Assembly (NCBI GenBank): GCA_035353335.1
Contig: DAOPZJ010000073.1
Coordinates: forward strand, 1-10,011
Direction: 5' to 3'
Length of the DNA stretch: 10,011 bases
DNA from: Oscillospiraceae bacterium
GTDB lineage: Bacteria > Bacillota > Clostridia > Oscillospirales > JAKOTC01
A program made the translations under genes and the position numbers. Within the stretch, counting starts at the first letter, position 1, and every line of letters starts with the position of its first letter. This document shows positions 1 through 8,288 of this stretch, piece after piece. The notes under the pieces were generated by a model. It saw nothing but the letters and a program-made list of their open reading frames with translations, had not been told where the DNA came from and ran no database searches.

Positions 1-48
1 CTCGTCAGAAAAGCCGTCGAAACCTTAAGGGAACTCTGGTGTGAATAA
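1..48 (+). CDS. Possible C-terminal end of an unidentified gene (partial)
   Basis: Frame 1 is open from the window edge to a TAA at 46-48 and reads LVRKAVETLRELWCE, a plausible amphipathic helix with alternating charged and hydrophobic residues such as often ends a cytoplasmic protein. The other two plus frames stop at about the same place and look less protein-like. Only 15 codons are visible, so no family can be named. If real, this gene is convergent with the operon that ends at 238. It could equally be chance open sequence. Confidence 0.3.
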   Translation, partial: LVRKAVETLRELWCE

Positions 49-87
49 ACAATAAACCTATTCTAATGAAGTCCTTTGGCGAATTAC

Positions 88-121
88 AAAAAAATAGACG
101 GTTTGTTTTTCCTGACAACCG
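88..121 (-). terminator. Probable rho-independent terminator of the glycoside operon
   Basis: Read on the minus strand, CGGTT (121-117) pairs with AACCG (103-99). Two further inner pairs form past a bulged A, the loop is roughly eight bases, and after four spacer bases comes a run of seven T (94-88). It lies about 115 bases beyond the stop codon of the esterase gene, the last gene of the minus-strand operon. The stem is short and only moderately GC-rich, and the T-run is not immediately adjacent, so efficiency is uncertain. Confidence 0.4.
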
Positions 122-237
122 ATTTGCTGCTTATAAATCTTACTTTTCATTATCCAACAATCGAACATTTCCAATATACATTTTTGAGAACAGTTCCCGT
201 TGGAATTCAAGTCCCGGGTGATAATGCTATTACTGTA

Positions 238-1224
238 TCATTCTCGGATTAAAGAGCTCACAGCCTGAAATATCCGTTCTGAAACGGGCATTTTGAATAC
301 AGGATGAATTTTTTCATGTTCCCCTAGGTCAATACTGATGACCGGAATGGTAACCGGTATGTCTTTGGTCGCCCGGATTTGAGCGTTTTGCAGTTCTTTC
401 CAACCCGGGGCGCCTAAGTCAAATGTATGGATTTGTACAATCACAAACGGCAGGCATTTATCTTTCAGCTGTTCGCGCCAGACGGAAACCATTAAAGATA
501 AAAGCCGGTTGTATATGGATGCTTCCGCAACAGAAGTATTGCTTTCCCCCTGATACCATATCACGCAGCGCAGTGAATAAGGGACTAAAGTTTGAAACAT
601 TGTACGAAAAAGAAACCCGTCTCCGTTCCACGGATAAATGCGGTGATCCTGATGCTTTACTTCTGCGGGTAAATTATATTCCGATGCATAAAGCAAATTT
701 TCATCCGTCCAAGACTGTATCACCGATGCGCCCTGGTAACAAGCAATAACGCCTACCGCACAATTCTTTTCCTTTCGGATCATTCGTCCGACGTGATAAG
801 CGATTGCGGACCAGTGCTGTACTTTACTTTTTTCACAAAATACCCACTCGTCAGTAAAATACTCCCCTTCTTCCGGCCGTCTCACAGTAAACAAACGCAG
901 TAAAGGGTTGCTTTCGTAAACAAAGTCATCTTTGGCTTCCGATATTTTAAGCTCTATGTTGGATTGGCCGGAGCATAAAATCACTTCACCGATCATGATG
1001 TCATGCAGTGTCGTTTTGCTGCCGTTTAAATCGATTTCCATTGTATAGGGCCCGCTTGCCGGATGACTTCCGAGTTCCACACACCAGTTCTCTTCAAAAG
1101 ATTCTACGGTTTTGGATTCGTTCATAAAAGAAACAGAAACAGTTCCTTTTCCTGTTCCGAACACCCGAACCGGCTTTTCGCATTGCATTACCGCGCCGTC
1201 GCAAAACAACGGATTGAGCTTCAT
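238..1224 (-). CDS. Sialate O-acetylesterase-like SGNH carbohydrate esterase
   Basis: A 328-residue protein of the sialate O-acetylesterase / SASA (DUF303) group, which removes O-acetyl groups from sugars. Seen: a short N-terminal beta domain (about 1-80, with DGAVMQ and PVRVFG), then block I GQSN at 86-89 with candidate nucleophile Ser88, the family hallmark WYQGESN at 223-229, and a C-terminal IHP block with candidate catalytic His307. The acidic partner is unusual: Glu304 lies three residues before the His and Lys305 sits where many relatives have Asp (DIHP/DLHP). The protein is shorter than the 450-650 residues common in the family. There is no signal peptide, so it is probably cytoplasmic. 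The ATG is supported by AGAGAGG at 1235-1241, ten bases upstream. It is last in the operon, 79 bases after the rhamnosidase. True sialic acid specificity is not implied; acetylated rhamnosyl or other plant sugars are more likely from context. Confidence 0.88.
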   Translation of the reverse strand: MKLNPLFCDGAVMQCEKPVRVFGTGKGTVSVSFMNESKTVESFEENWCVELGSHPASGPYTMEIDLNGSKTTLHDIMIGEVILCSGQSNIELKISEAKDDFVYESNPLLRLFTVRRPEEGEYFTDEWVFCEKSKVQHWSAIAYHVGRMIRKEKNCAVGVIACYQGASVIQSWTDENLLYASEYNLPAEVKHQDHRIYPWNGDGFLFRTMFQTLVPYSLRCVIWYQGESNTSVAEASIYNRLLSLMVSVWREQLKDKCLPFVIVQIHTFDLGAPGWKELQNAQIRATKDIPVTIPVISIDLGEHEKIHPVFKMPVSERIFQAVSSLIRE

Positions 1225-1303
1225 TTCAAAATTGCCTCTCTTTAAATTAATAGGCTTACAGTATACACCTGAATTTCATAAAGCGGAAGGGGTCCGTACA
1301 CAC

Positions 1304-3946
1304 TTAACTGCAGTTATATTCAAATATGTGCTCATCCGGCGTATCGATGAATCTTGTTTCGTTCGGCAAGACCACATCGGCGGTTGTATTTGGGGGCAAT
1401 GACACAGATAAAGAAATACTTTGGCCTTTTCTTTTCCACAGCACGGAAACGGTTCCGTATATGCTTCGATACGCAGCCTCTGCCCATGCAAGCGTCCCGC
1501 CCGGCTTCGGCGAAATCACAAAATGATTCTCACTGTTCATATGAATCCCGCAAACACTTCTGAACAGCCATTCGCAAACGGCGCCTTTGGAATAATGATT
1601 GAGCGAAGCGATACCGTGTGACGGCGTGGAGCTGCCTTCCCACGCCTCCCATACCGTCGTCGCTCCTTGCTTCGGCATAAAGAGCCACCCCGGGCATTCT
1701 TCGTTTTCGAGAAGCCGATAGGCGTATTCGATATCGATATCGGCGAGTACGTCGAGGATGAACGGTGTTGATAAAAAGCCGGTTCCGAGGCGCCAGCCGC
1801 AGGCTTCAAGAGCGTTCAGCAAACGTACTTTTGCGTAAGCACCTGTTTCATCATCAAGTAAATGCATATACAGCGGTCGGACAAGTTTTGCCTGCCGGTT
1901 TGTATCAAGTGAAAAACCGGCTTTTGTGATCAATTCCCGATATGCTTTTTCGCATCCCTCTGCATAACTTTCGTATAGCTTTTTATCATCGTATTTTCCG
2001 AGATATTTTGCAATCTCCGCCATATGCTTCATCACAAAAGCGGTGTATGCCGTTGATTCTTCCGGATGAGGGAATATAAAATCTTTGATTGAAAACGCCT
2101 GTACATTACTCGGCTCAGCCCATTCACCGTAGGACTGACCGCAATTCACTAAATATTTTCTGTTCTTTTTAGAAAGACGAATCGGTTTGGACAGCAGTGA
2201 GTATCGGCCTGCGCGCTTGATCATAAAAAGAGCGTAACGTTTCATCGCACTGTAGTTTTCTTTGATGATGCGGTCGTCTCCGTACTTCTTCCACATACGG
2301 TACGGTATCAGGACGCCTGCATCCGCCCAACCGACAGAACCATTCATGGTGGTCATCCAAAAGTCTTCGCCGCCTTTCGGCACGATCTGATGGAGCTTTC
2401 CGTATTTTGATTGGCGGTCAAACAGATCACGCATATACTTTCGGGCAAAAGGCTGGTATGAGGTGAAAAAGCTTGCTGTTTCAAAGAAGATCTGACTGTC
2501 GCCCGTCCACCCCGAGCGTTCTCTGGTCGGGCAATCGGTCGGGACGTCGGCGCTGTTGCTTTTTTCAGACCAGAGGGTGCAATCCGCAAATTGGTTAATA
2601 AGCGTATTTGAACATTTAAAAAAGCCCGTTTGTTCAAAATCCGAATATACTGCCGCCGAGTAGAAATCACTCGAAGAAAAACTCACATCCGTTTCTACCA
2701 GAGCATAACGGAAGCCATACAGCGCGAACTTACTCTCGTATCTGTTTTCACCCTCACGGCAGACAAATTCAAGCATTTGAAGCGGCGTTACTTTCCCCTT
2801 TGAAAATTGTCCGATGTTTTTAACAAGCCCGTTTCTGCAAAATGAGACATGCCTGTTCAGCGGTTTGTCTTTGTGCGTTGCAAGTTGAATATTGTCCTGC
2901 GTAAATTCACTATTACCATCCAGCAGTTCGCCCATACGGAGAAAGATACGCTGACCTTGTTTTGCAAAAACTCGAAAGCCGATGAACCCCGACAGATTCT
3001 GCCCGAAATCGAGCACTTTTGCTCCGCTTTGCGTAATCATCAGCTTCGGCGTAAATGTCTCATGCTTCATAACGGGAAAGTTGTTTGATGCGGAAAGATT
3101 TGCTTTTAATGCCGCCTCTTTCGCAAAACCCCGATAGCTTGGTCCTTTTCCCGCATCGACGTATTCGCCTTCTTTGAGATCAGCGAAAAGACGCGGTCCG
3201 TCCCCGCTCCATTTCCAGGTATGATCGGAATAGATCAGCTGTATATTTGATTCCGCGTCTGTTATCTCGAGTTGGGCAAGCAGCTTTGTTTCTTTGCCGT
3301 AAAGGTATGTATGTCCCCAGGCCCCCTGCGCTCCTCTGTACCAACCGTCCGCAAGTTCGGCTTCGATTACATTTTCGCCGCAGCGAATACTGCCGGTCAC
3401 ATCATAAGTCTGGTACTGGATGCGTTTACGGTAATCGGTATGCCCCGGCGCCAATACAAAATCACCGATGCGGCTGCCGTTGATGCGAAGCTCATAAGCT
3501 CCGCAGGCAGTGATATACAAACGTGCCCGGCTTATTTGGTTTACTTGAAACGTTTTTTTGAAATGATCGTTCGGATAGCGGTATTTTTTACTGACGCGAT
3601 AATCCCCGCGAATCCATTTTGCTTTCCAATCCTCCGGAGAAAGAAGCCCGGTTTCAAAGAACGCGGCTGCGCTTTCTCCTTCATGATCGTTTTCATCCCA
3701 AAGCGTGACTGTCCATTCAATGCGATCGCGCGAGCATAGCTCCGGTTGATAAACGGTACGCATGGAGTTTGACATGACTTTTCCGCTATCCCATACAACC
3801 GTGCCGTCTGTTACTGCAATAATGCGGTAAGCCGTCTGACGCAATGCCCCTGAAACATTCCAGAAAAGACGCGGATGCGGAATGTCAATGCCTATGGGGT
3901 TGATCAGATATTCAGTTTTAAGATCGATTGCTTTAATCATTGTCAT
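1304..3946 (-). CDS. Alpha-L-rhamnosidase, glycoside hydrolase family 78
   Basis: An 880-residue GH78 enzyme, an inverting hydrolase that removes terminal alpha-L-rhamnose. Seen: an N-terminal Fn3-like beta domain (about 1-110); the rhamnosidase N-domain (about 120-290, with RLYITACGAYELRING and ADGWYRG); the DFGQNLSGF strand of the next beta domain; an (alpha/alpha)6 barrel; and a C-terminal beta domain after SLNHYSKGAVCEWLFR. The barrel motif DCPTRERSGWTGD gives Asp471, Glu476 and Asp483, with the same 0/+5/+12 spacing as the catalytic-site acids of Bacillus GL1 RhaB. ATTVWEAWEG (Glu767/Glu770) matches the second conserved acidic block. No signal peptide is visible. The start ATG overlaps the symporter stop as ATGA with only a weak Shine-Dalgarno (GGTAA), so translation is probably coupled; a second ATG lies two codons in. 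Length is typical of the family. Exact aglycone or linkage cannot be read from sequence. Confidence 0.95.
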   Translation of the reverse strand: MTMIKAIDLKTEYLINPIGIDIPHPRLFWNVSGALRQTAYRIIAVTDGTVVWDSGKVMSNSMRTVYQPELCSRDRIEWTVTLWDENDHEGESAAAFFETGLLSPEDWKAKWIRGDYRVSKKYRYPNDHFKKTFQVNQISRARLYITACGAYELRINGSRIGDFVLAPGHTDYRKRIQYQTYDVTGSIRCGENVIEAELADGWYRGAQGAWGHTYLYGKETKLLAQLEITDAESNIQLIYSDHTWKWSGDGPRLFADLKEGEYVDAGKGPSYRGFAKEAALKANLSASNNFPVMKHETFTPKLMITQSGAKVLDFGQNLSGFIGFRVFAKQGQRIFLRMGELLDGNSEFTQDNIQLATHKDKPLNRHVSFCRNGLVKNIGQFSKGKVTPLQMLEFVCREGENRYESKFALYGFRYALVETDVSFSSSDFYSAAVYSDFEQTGFFKCSNTLINQFADCTLWSEKSNSADVPTDCPTRERSGWTGDSQIFFETASFFTSYQPFARKYMRDLFDRQSKYGKLHQIVPKGGEDFWMTTMNGSVGWADAGVLIPYRMWKKYGDDRIIKENYSAMKRYALFMIKRAGRYSLLSKPIRLSKKNRKYLVNCGQSYGEWAEPSNVQAFSIKDFIFPHPEESTAYTAFVMKHMAEIAKYLGKYDDKKLYESYAEGCEKAYRELITKAGFSLDTNRQAKLVRPLYMHLLDDETGAYAKVRLLNALEACGWRLGTGFLSTPFILDVLADIDIEYAYRLLENEECPGWLFMPKQGATTVWEAWEGSSTPSHGIASLNHYSKGAVCEWLFRSVCGIHMNSENHFVISPKPGGTLAWAEAAYRSIYGTVSVLWKRKGQSISLSVSLPPNTTADVVLPNETRFIDTPDEHIFEYNCS

Positions 3947-5790
3947 TTACCGGAAAGCCGGGCCGCAATCTTCGCACGATAAACGTCACCGGATTTTTTC
4001 TCCTTCTGCCAGAATGCCTCGTCTTTCGCCAGACGGATTTCGCGTGCATTTTTCTGTTCAGGCGTCATTTTTGCTTCTCTTTTGGCGGACTTTTCGGCGG
4101 CAATTTTATTTTTCTCGGTTTGCTTATCTTCTGCGGATTTTTTCTTTTTTTCTGCTTTTGCTTTAGCTGCTGAGTCCTTTTCGATATGCGCCGCAAGTGC
4201 CGATTTATAATCAAGCCCTTTTCTCGCACACTTCTCTTCCAGTTCAACCCGGTATGCTTCTTCCGCTTCCTGATCGAACCGTGCCTGTTCGAGGGCAGAT
4301 CTTTCTTCGGGCTCCACCCATTCCTCACCGCGTGAAAGGCATGCCGCTTTCTGATGCTCACGGATTTCCGCTTGTTTGCGAACAATCGTTTTTTCTACGG
4401 ATAAGAATGCCAGAAGAACTGCAAGAATAATACCGGTGAACACTTCGAGCCCGACGAACGAGAAAGTGATTGCACTTTTTACGCCGGCACTCTGTGCGGC
4501 GGCAACAGTTGCGCCGCTTGCATCGATTGAAGGCGCAATATATCCCGTGCCGGCAAGCAGGGCGTTGAATATCCCTGTGCAAATACCGACCATCGCTACG
4601 GCGATTGTACTATAGACCGAGACTGAAAGGCCGTCACAGCGGATACCGCTCTTCCACTCGATATGGTCAAGTGAATCCGCAAAAAGAGCAAAGAAAACGT
4701 ATGCGCACGGTAATCCCCCGATATTTTTAATAAACTGACCGATCAGAACAACCGTCAAATTTGTGGGAAAAATCCAGCAGATCAGACTGCCGATCGCATA
4801 CAAAACGAAACCCCACATAGTTACATTGCGCTTGCCGAACTTTTTTGCGAGCGGCCATACGGCAAAGATGCCGATTCCCATCGGCACACCTCCGATGACC
4901 GAAACAAGCATCTGTGTAATACCGTCATTGTATGTTCCGAGGACATAATTGCAGTAATAGACAAGTCCGAGGTTTTTCAGGCACGTCCCGACAGTCCAGA
5001 TCAGGAAATACACGAAGATAATCAGCATGTATTTATCGGTAAAAATGATTTTCAGCTGAAGAGCAAACTTAATTTTCTTTTCCGCCGAGTCCGTATTTTC
5101 CGCCGTTACGCGTTCTTTGGTGTAATAATATTCAAGCAGCGTGAGAGGCAGGGCGAGAATTGAAAGAACAGACATGACCGTGATCCAAAGCGGCTTATCG
5201 ATGCCGACCAAAGGCATGAGCACCATCGGAAAAATCAATGCCACAATGATGCCGCTCATCATAATTGTCGAGATTTGATTGAATGCCGAGAGACCGCCGC
5301 GCTGAGTGACATTTCGGGTTGACAACGGAACCATCAAATTATGGCTCATGTTGAAAATCGTGTAAGCTAACGAATAAAACAGGTTATATGAGACCATGAC
5401 CCAAATCACCTGAACGGTGATGTTTCCGCCCGGTACGGTAAATAGCAAAATTCCCGTCAGTGCCATCAGCGGTGCGGAAAGAAGGATCCACGGACGGGCT
5501 TTCCCTTGTTTTGTATGGGTGCGGTCGATAATGTATCCCATGATGATATTTGTGATTGCATCAATAATTTTTGAAACAATCGGGAAAATGATTAAAAACG
5601 CACCGCCCCAGACGACGGTCAGGTTCAAAACATCTGTGTAATACACGTTTAAATACGTTCCGAGAACCGCGTTGAGCAGTAATGCTCCGCTTGGCCCGAG
5701 CAGATACCCGAGCCATTTTTCTTTGCCGGACACATTTTTGGAAGTGATTCGGCTTGTAAGCAGCCTGTTTTCAATCAGTTTGCCTGTCAT
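3943..5790 (-). CDS. GPH (MelB-type) sugar symporter with a charged C-terminal tail
   Basis: A 615-residue major-facilitator protein of the glycoside-pentoside-hexuronide:cation symporter family, likely importing the glycoside that the flanking hydrolases cleave. Residues 1-463 form a hydrophobic core consistent with 12 membrane helices. The family signature is clear: helix 1 ending in YLNVYYTDVL, then SKIIDAITNIIMGYIIDRT (about 74-92) and GKARPW in the helix 2-3 loop. Two MelB key acids appear replaced: Asn81 where MelB has Asp59 of its cation site (Asp77 matches Asp55), and Asn147 in YTIFNMSHN where MelB has sugar-binding Asp124. From Ser464 to the end, 152 residues rich in Lys, Glu and Ala form a probable helical, coiled-coil-like cytoplasmic tail; it is not a PTS IIA domain as in LacS. 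The start has GAGGA at 5800-5804, inside the last codons of the GH3 gene, and overlaps its stop by ATGA. The direction and coupling ion are inferred. Confidence 0.92.
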   Translation of the reverse strand: MTGKLIENRLLTSRITSKNVSGKEKWLGYLLGPSGALLLNAVLGTYLNVYYTDVLNLTVVWGGAFLIIFPIVSKIIDAITNIIMGYIIDRTHTKQGKARPWILLSAPLMALTGILLFTVPGGNITVQVIWVMVSYNLFYSLAYTIFNMSHNLMVPLSTRNVTQRGGLSAFNQISTIMMSGIIVALIFPMVLMPLVGIDKPLWITVMSVLSILALPLTLLEYYYTKERVTAENTDSAEKKIKFALQLKIIFTDKYMLIIFVYFLIWTVGTCLKNLGLVYYCNYVLGTYNDGITQMLVSVIGGVPMGIGIFAVWPLAKKFGKRNVTMWGFVLYAIGSLICWIFPTNLTVVLIGQFIKNIGGLPCAYVFFALFADSLDHIEWKSGIRCDGLSVSVYSTIAVAMVGICTGIFNALLAGTGYIAPSIDASGATVAAAQSAGVKSAITFSFVGLEVFTGIILAVLLAFLSVEKTIVRKQAEIREHQKAACLSRGEEWVEPEERSALEQARFDQEAEEAYRVELEEKCARKGLDYKSALAAHIEKDSAAKAKAEKKKKSAEDKQTEKNKIAAEKSAKREAKMTPEQKNAREIRLAKDEAFWQKEKKSGDVYRAKIAARLSGK

Positions 5791-8225
5791 TTTATTTTTT
5801 CCTCATCTTTCGGCAGATTCGGTGCTTTTACACCGGTGCAGAAACTTTTGATGCTTTTGATCAGATGTCCGTTCGCTGCTGCCGCAAATCCTTGTGCGAA
5901 ATGATACGGAAACGCTTTGCCCGACGACATCGACATGGATATGAGCGAATTTGAATCAAGAGCTCTCTCTAAGAAAAGCGCACTTTTGATCTTGTTGTCG
6001 CGTTCTGTTCCCTCGGGGAACTTTTTTGCTTTTTTCAGCTGATTTTTTGCCACTGATAAGACAGCAGAATACAATATCCTGCCAATAACGGTTTGATTTA
6101 AATCGGAAAAGCGGCTTTCAACGGAAATCAGTTTAGAAGGTGGGAACGATGAGATTTTCAATCCGCTCATTTCTTCGAATATTTCATCGGATATCCCGGA
6201 AACATCGCCGGAATATGCATTCGTTACCCGTTCGGAATATGGCGCGGGAATGGATTCACCTTCAATGGCAGCCGTCTGAATAAGGCGAACCGTTTCCGAA
6301 TCGGAGCAAATCCGGAATTCATATTCACCGCTTTCGAGTACCCATCGTTTTTCCTTAATGAGGTAAAAGCGAAGGTCGTATACCGGCAGTTCCATTGAAA
6401 TGACACGGCTTTCTCCCGCTTCAAGGAACACTTTTTGAAATGCGCGGAGTTCGTGTTCGGGTTTAAACACATCGGTCCCCGGAGCTTTCACGAATAACAT
6501 CACTACATCGGCTGCCGCCTGTTCGCCTGTGTTCATGATGCGGCAGCTCACCGTAAACTTTGAGCCTGCACGGACAACACGCAGTTCGCTGTATTCGAAC
6601 GTCGTATATGAAAGTCCGAATCCGAACGCGTAACGGACTTTCTTTTTTACGGTTGTGTAATAACGATATCCGACAAAGATGCTTTCCTTATAGACCTCGA
6701 GCGCGCTCTTTCCGAATGCATCGCTGTAAGGTACATCGTCGGATGTAAGCGGCCAGGTCTCGGCGAGTTTCCCGCTCGGCACCGCCTCGCCGAACAAAAG
6801 TTTTGCGGTTGCCTCACCGCCGTTCTGCCCCGGAAGATACATCATCAAAACAGACGACACGTCATCGGCAAAGGGCAGTTCAATGGGAGCGCCTCCGAAT
6901 AAAACGAGATTAATCTTTTTACCGGTTTTGACAAGCGCTTCAATCAAAGAAATCTGATTATCCGGCAGACGCATGTTCGGCCTGTCGAAGCCTTCGCTCT
7001 CAACAGTATCGGTGAGTCCCGCGAAAACGAAGACCCGTTCAAATTTTTCTCCTTTGCGTATTGCCTCGGCAATCAAATCGTTCTCGGGTTCGGTTTTATT
7101 TTCCGAATATCCTTTTGCAAAGGAATATCTAATATTCCGCTTGTCAAAGGCATCTTTCGGTGAGGTTACGGATGTCGGGTTAACCAATGAGCTGCCCGAG
7201 CCCTGATAACGCATTTTGCAAAAAAGATCGCCGGCTATGAATATTTGCTTGTCTTTACAAAGAGGCAGCGAACCGTCATTTTTCAAAAGAACGGCGCTGT
7301 CCGCTGCGATTTCAGCTGCAAGTATATGATGCGCATCAAAGTCGGCAGGCGTCCCGGTTTCCTTTTTCGCCCTGCATTTTTCTATCAGCGCAAGAACATG
7401 CCCAACCGCCGAATCAAGGGCTTCTTTGCCGAGATCTCCACTCTTTACCGCGTCTGTGATCCATTTCCGGCAGATATCGGTATCGCCGGGCATCTCGAGA
7501 TCAAGTCCCGAAGCAACGCCCTTCACACGGTCATGCGTCGCACCCCAATCACTCATCACCGCTCCGTCAAATCCCCATTCGCGCCGAAGCACTCGAGTGA
7601 GAAGCCACTCGTTTTCCGAACAGTATTCGCCATTGATTTTGTTATAAGCGCACATCAGCGTGAACGGCTTTGCTTCTTTTACCACCATCTCAAACGCTTT
7701 CAGATAAATTTCTCTCAAAGCGCGGTCATCGGCAACACTATCACCGAGGTTGCGGAAGTTTTCACTGTTATTCAGAGCAAAATGTTTCACCGATACGCCG
7801 ACACCTTCACTTTGCACACCGCGGACTTCCGCAATTCCCATTTTCCCCGCAAGAAGCGGATCTTCCGAGAAATACTCGAAGTTTCTGCCGCAGAGCGGAC
7901 TGCGTTTGATATTGATTCCGGGGCCGAGCAGGATATCTACACCGTAATGACGGCATTCTTTTGCAATCGCACATCCGATTTCATATGAATAATCCGGATT
8001 CCAGCTTGATGCAACCGTTGCGGCTGTCGGAAATGATGTCGCCGGTACGCTTGCGCCGTTGTCTGTGGCTTGTGTGCTCGTTTGCTTACGCAGACCGTGC
8101 GGTCCGTCCGCCATATTAAGCGAAGGGATACCGAGACGCGGGATCGAATTTGTATGCATAAAATCGGTTCCCGCAAGAAGCGCCGCTTTTTCCTCTGTTG
8201 TCAGTTCAGACAGTTTTTCCTTCAC
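5787..8225 (-). CDS. Beta-glycosidase (beta-glucosidase type), glycoside hydrolase family 3
   Basis: An 812-residue retaining GH3 enzyme, most likely a beta-glucosidase. Seen in order: a TIM barrel (about 1-290) starting with LTTEEKAALLAG and carrying MADGPHG, GRNFEYFSEDP, the substrate-binding Lys147-His148 of GVSVKHF, and nucleophile Asp226 in VMSDWGA; an alpha/beta sandwich (about 300-510) with ESEGFDRPNMRLP, where Glu411 is the candidate acid/base; a fibronectin III-like domain (about 543-660); and an extra C-terminal region (about 678-812) ending in highly charged residues. No PA14 insert and no signal peptide are present, so it should act in the cytoplasm. The start is GTG at 8225-8223 behind a purine-rich AAGAAAGAAG stretch; no ATG lies in frame nearby upstream, and the next internal ATG would cut into the conserved N-terminus. 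It is the first gene of the operon, divergent from the AraC regulator. Xylosidase or arabinosidase activity cannot be excluded. Confidence 0.95.
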   Translation of the reverse strand: MKEKLSELTTEEKAALLAGTDFMHTNSIPRLGIPSLNMADGPHGLRKQTSTQATDNGASVPATSFPTAATVASSWNPDYSYEIGCAIAKECRHYGVDILLGPGINIKRSPLCGRNFEYFSEDPLLAGKMGIAEVRGVQSEGVGVSVKHFALNNSENFRNLGDSVADDRALREIYLKAFEMVVKEAKPFTLMCAYNKINGEYCSENEWLLTRVLRREWGFDGAVMSDWGATHDRVKGVASGLDLEMPGDTDICRKWITDAVKSGDLGKEALDSAVGHVLALIEKCRAKKETGTPADFDAHHILAAEIAADSAVLLKNDGSLPLCKDKQIFIAGDLFCKMRYQGSGSSLVNPTSVTSPKDAFDKRNIRYSFAKGYSENKTEPENDLIAEAIRKGEKFERVFVFAGLTDTVESEGFDRPNMRLPDNQISLIEALVKTGKKINLVLFGGAPIELPFADDVSSVLMMYLPGQNGGEATAKLLFGEAVPSGKLAETWPLTSDDVPYSDAFGKSALEVYKESIFVGYRYYTTVKKKVRYAFGFGLSYTTFEYSELRVVRAGSKFTVSCRIMNTGEQAAADVVMLFVKAPGTDVFKPEHELRAFQKVFLEAGESRVISMELPVYDLRFYLIKEKRWVLESGEYEFRICSDSETVRLIQTAAIEGESIPAPYSERVTNAYSGDVSGISDEIFEEMSGLKISSFPPSKLISVESRFSDLNQTVIGRILYSAVLSVAKNQLKKAKKFPEGTERDNKIKSALFLERALDSNSLISMSMSSGKAFPYHFAQGFAAAANGHLIKSIKSFCTGVKAPNLPKDEEKIK

Positions 8226-8288
8226 TGCTTTTTCTTCTTTCTTTTTAATTTTCTTTAAATACCGGGAGATATTTCAAAGCGTTGAACA

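Noticed and set aside
211..218. CCCGGG near 211-218 as a second copy of the palindrome in the divergent promoter
   Set aside because: A six-base match in a 10 kb window is expected by chance, and this copy lies downstream of the last operon gene with no promoter beside it.
66..221. A 51-codon plus-strand open frame starting MKSFGELQ
   Set aside because: It has no ribosome binding site, runs through the probable terminator, resembles nothing I know and sits in a convergent intergenic gap. It could be revisited if conserved.
1225..1303. Internal promoter for the esterase gene (TATACT on the minus strand at 1265-1260)
   Set aside because: The hexamer 17 bases upstream (TTCCGC) is a poor -35 and there is no extended -10. 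The gene is more simply read as part of the operon.
3272..3739. A 155-codon plus-strand open frame opposite the GH78 gene
   Set aside because: It is fully inside the antisense of a well-supported rhamnosidase N-domain, with no family features or convincing ribosome binding site.
4065..4385. A 106-codon minus-strand frame rich in Lys and Arg overlapping the symporter tail
   Set aside because: It is the shifted reading of the Lys/Glu-rich tail codons; the composition follows from the A-rich codons of the real frame.
7245..7988. A 247-codon plus-strand open frame opposite the GH3 gene
   Set aside because: It lies entirely antisense to the conserved GH3 catalytic barrel, its protein has no recognisable fold, and long antisense frames are common opposite biased coding sequence.
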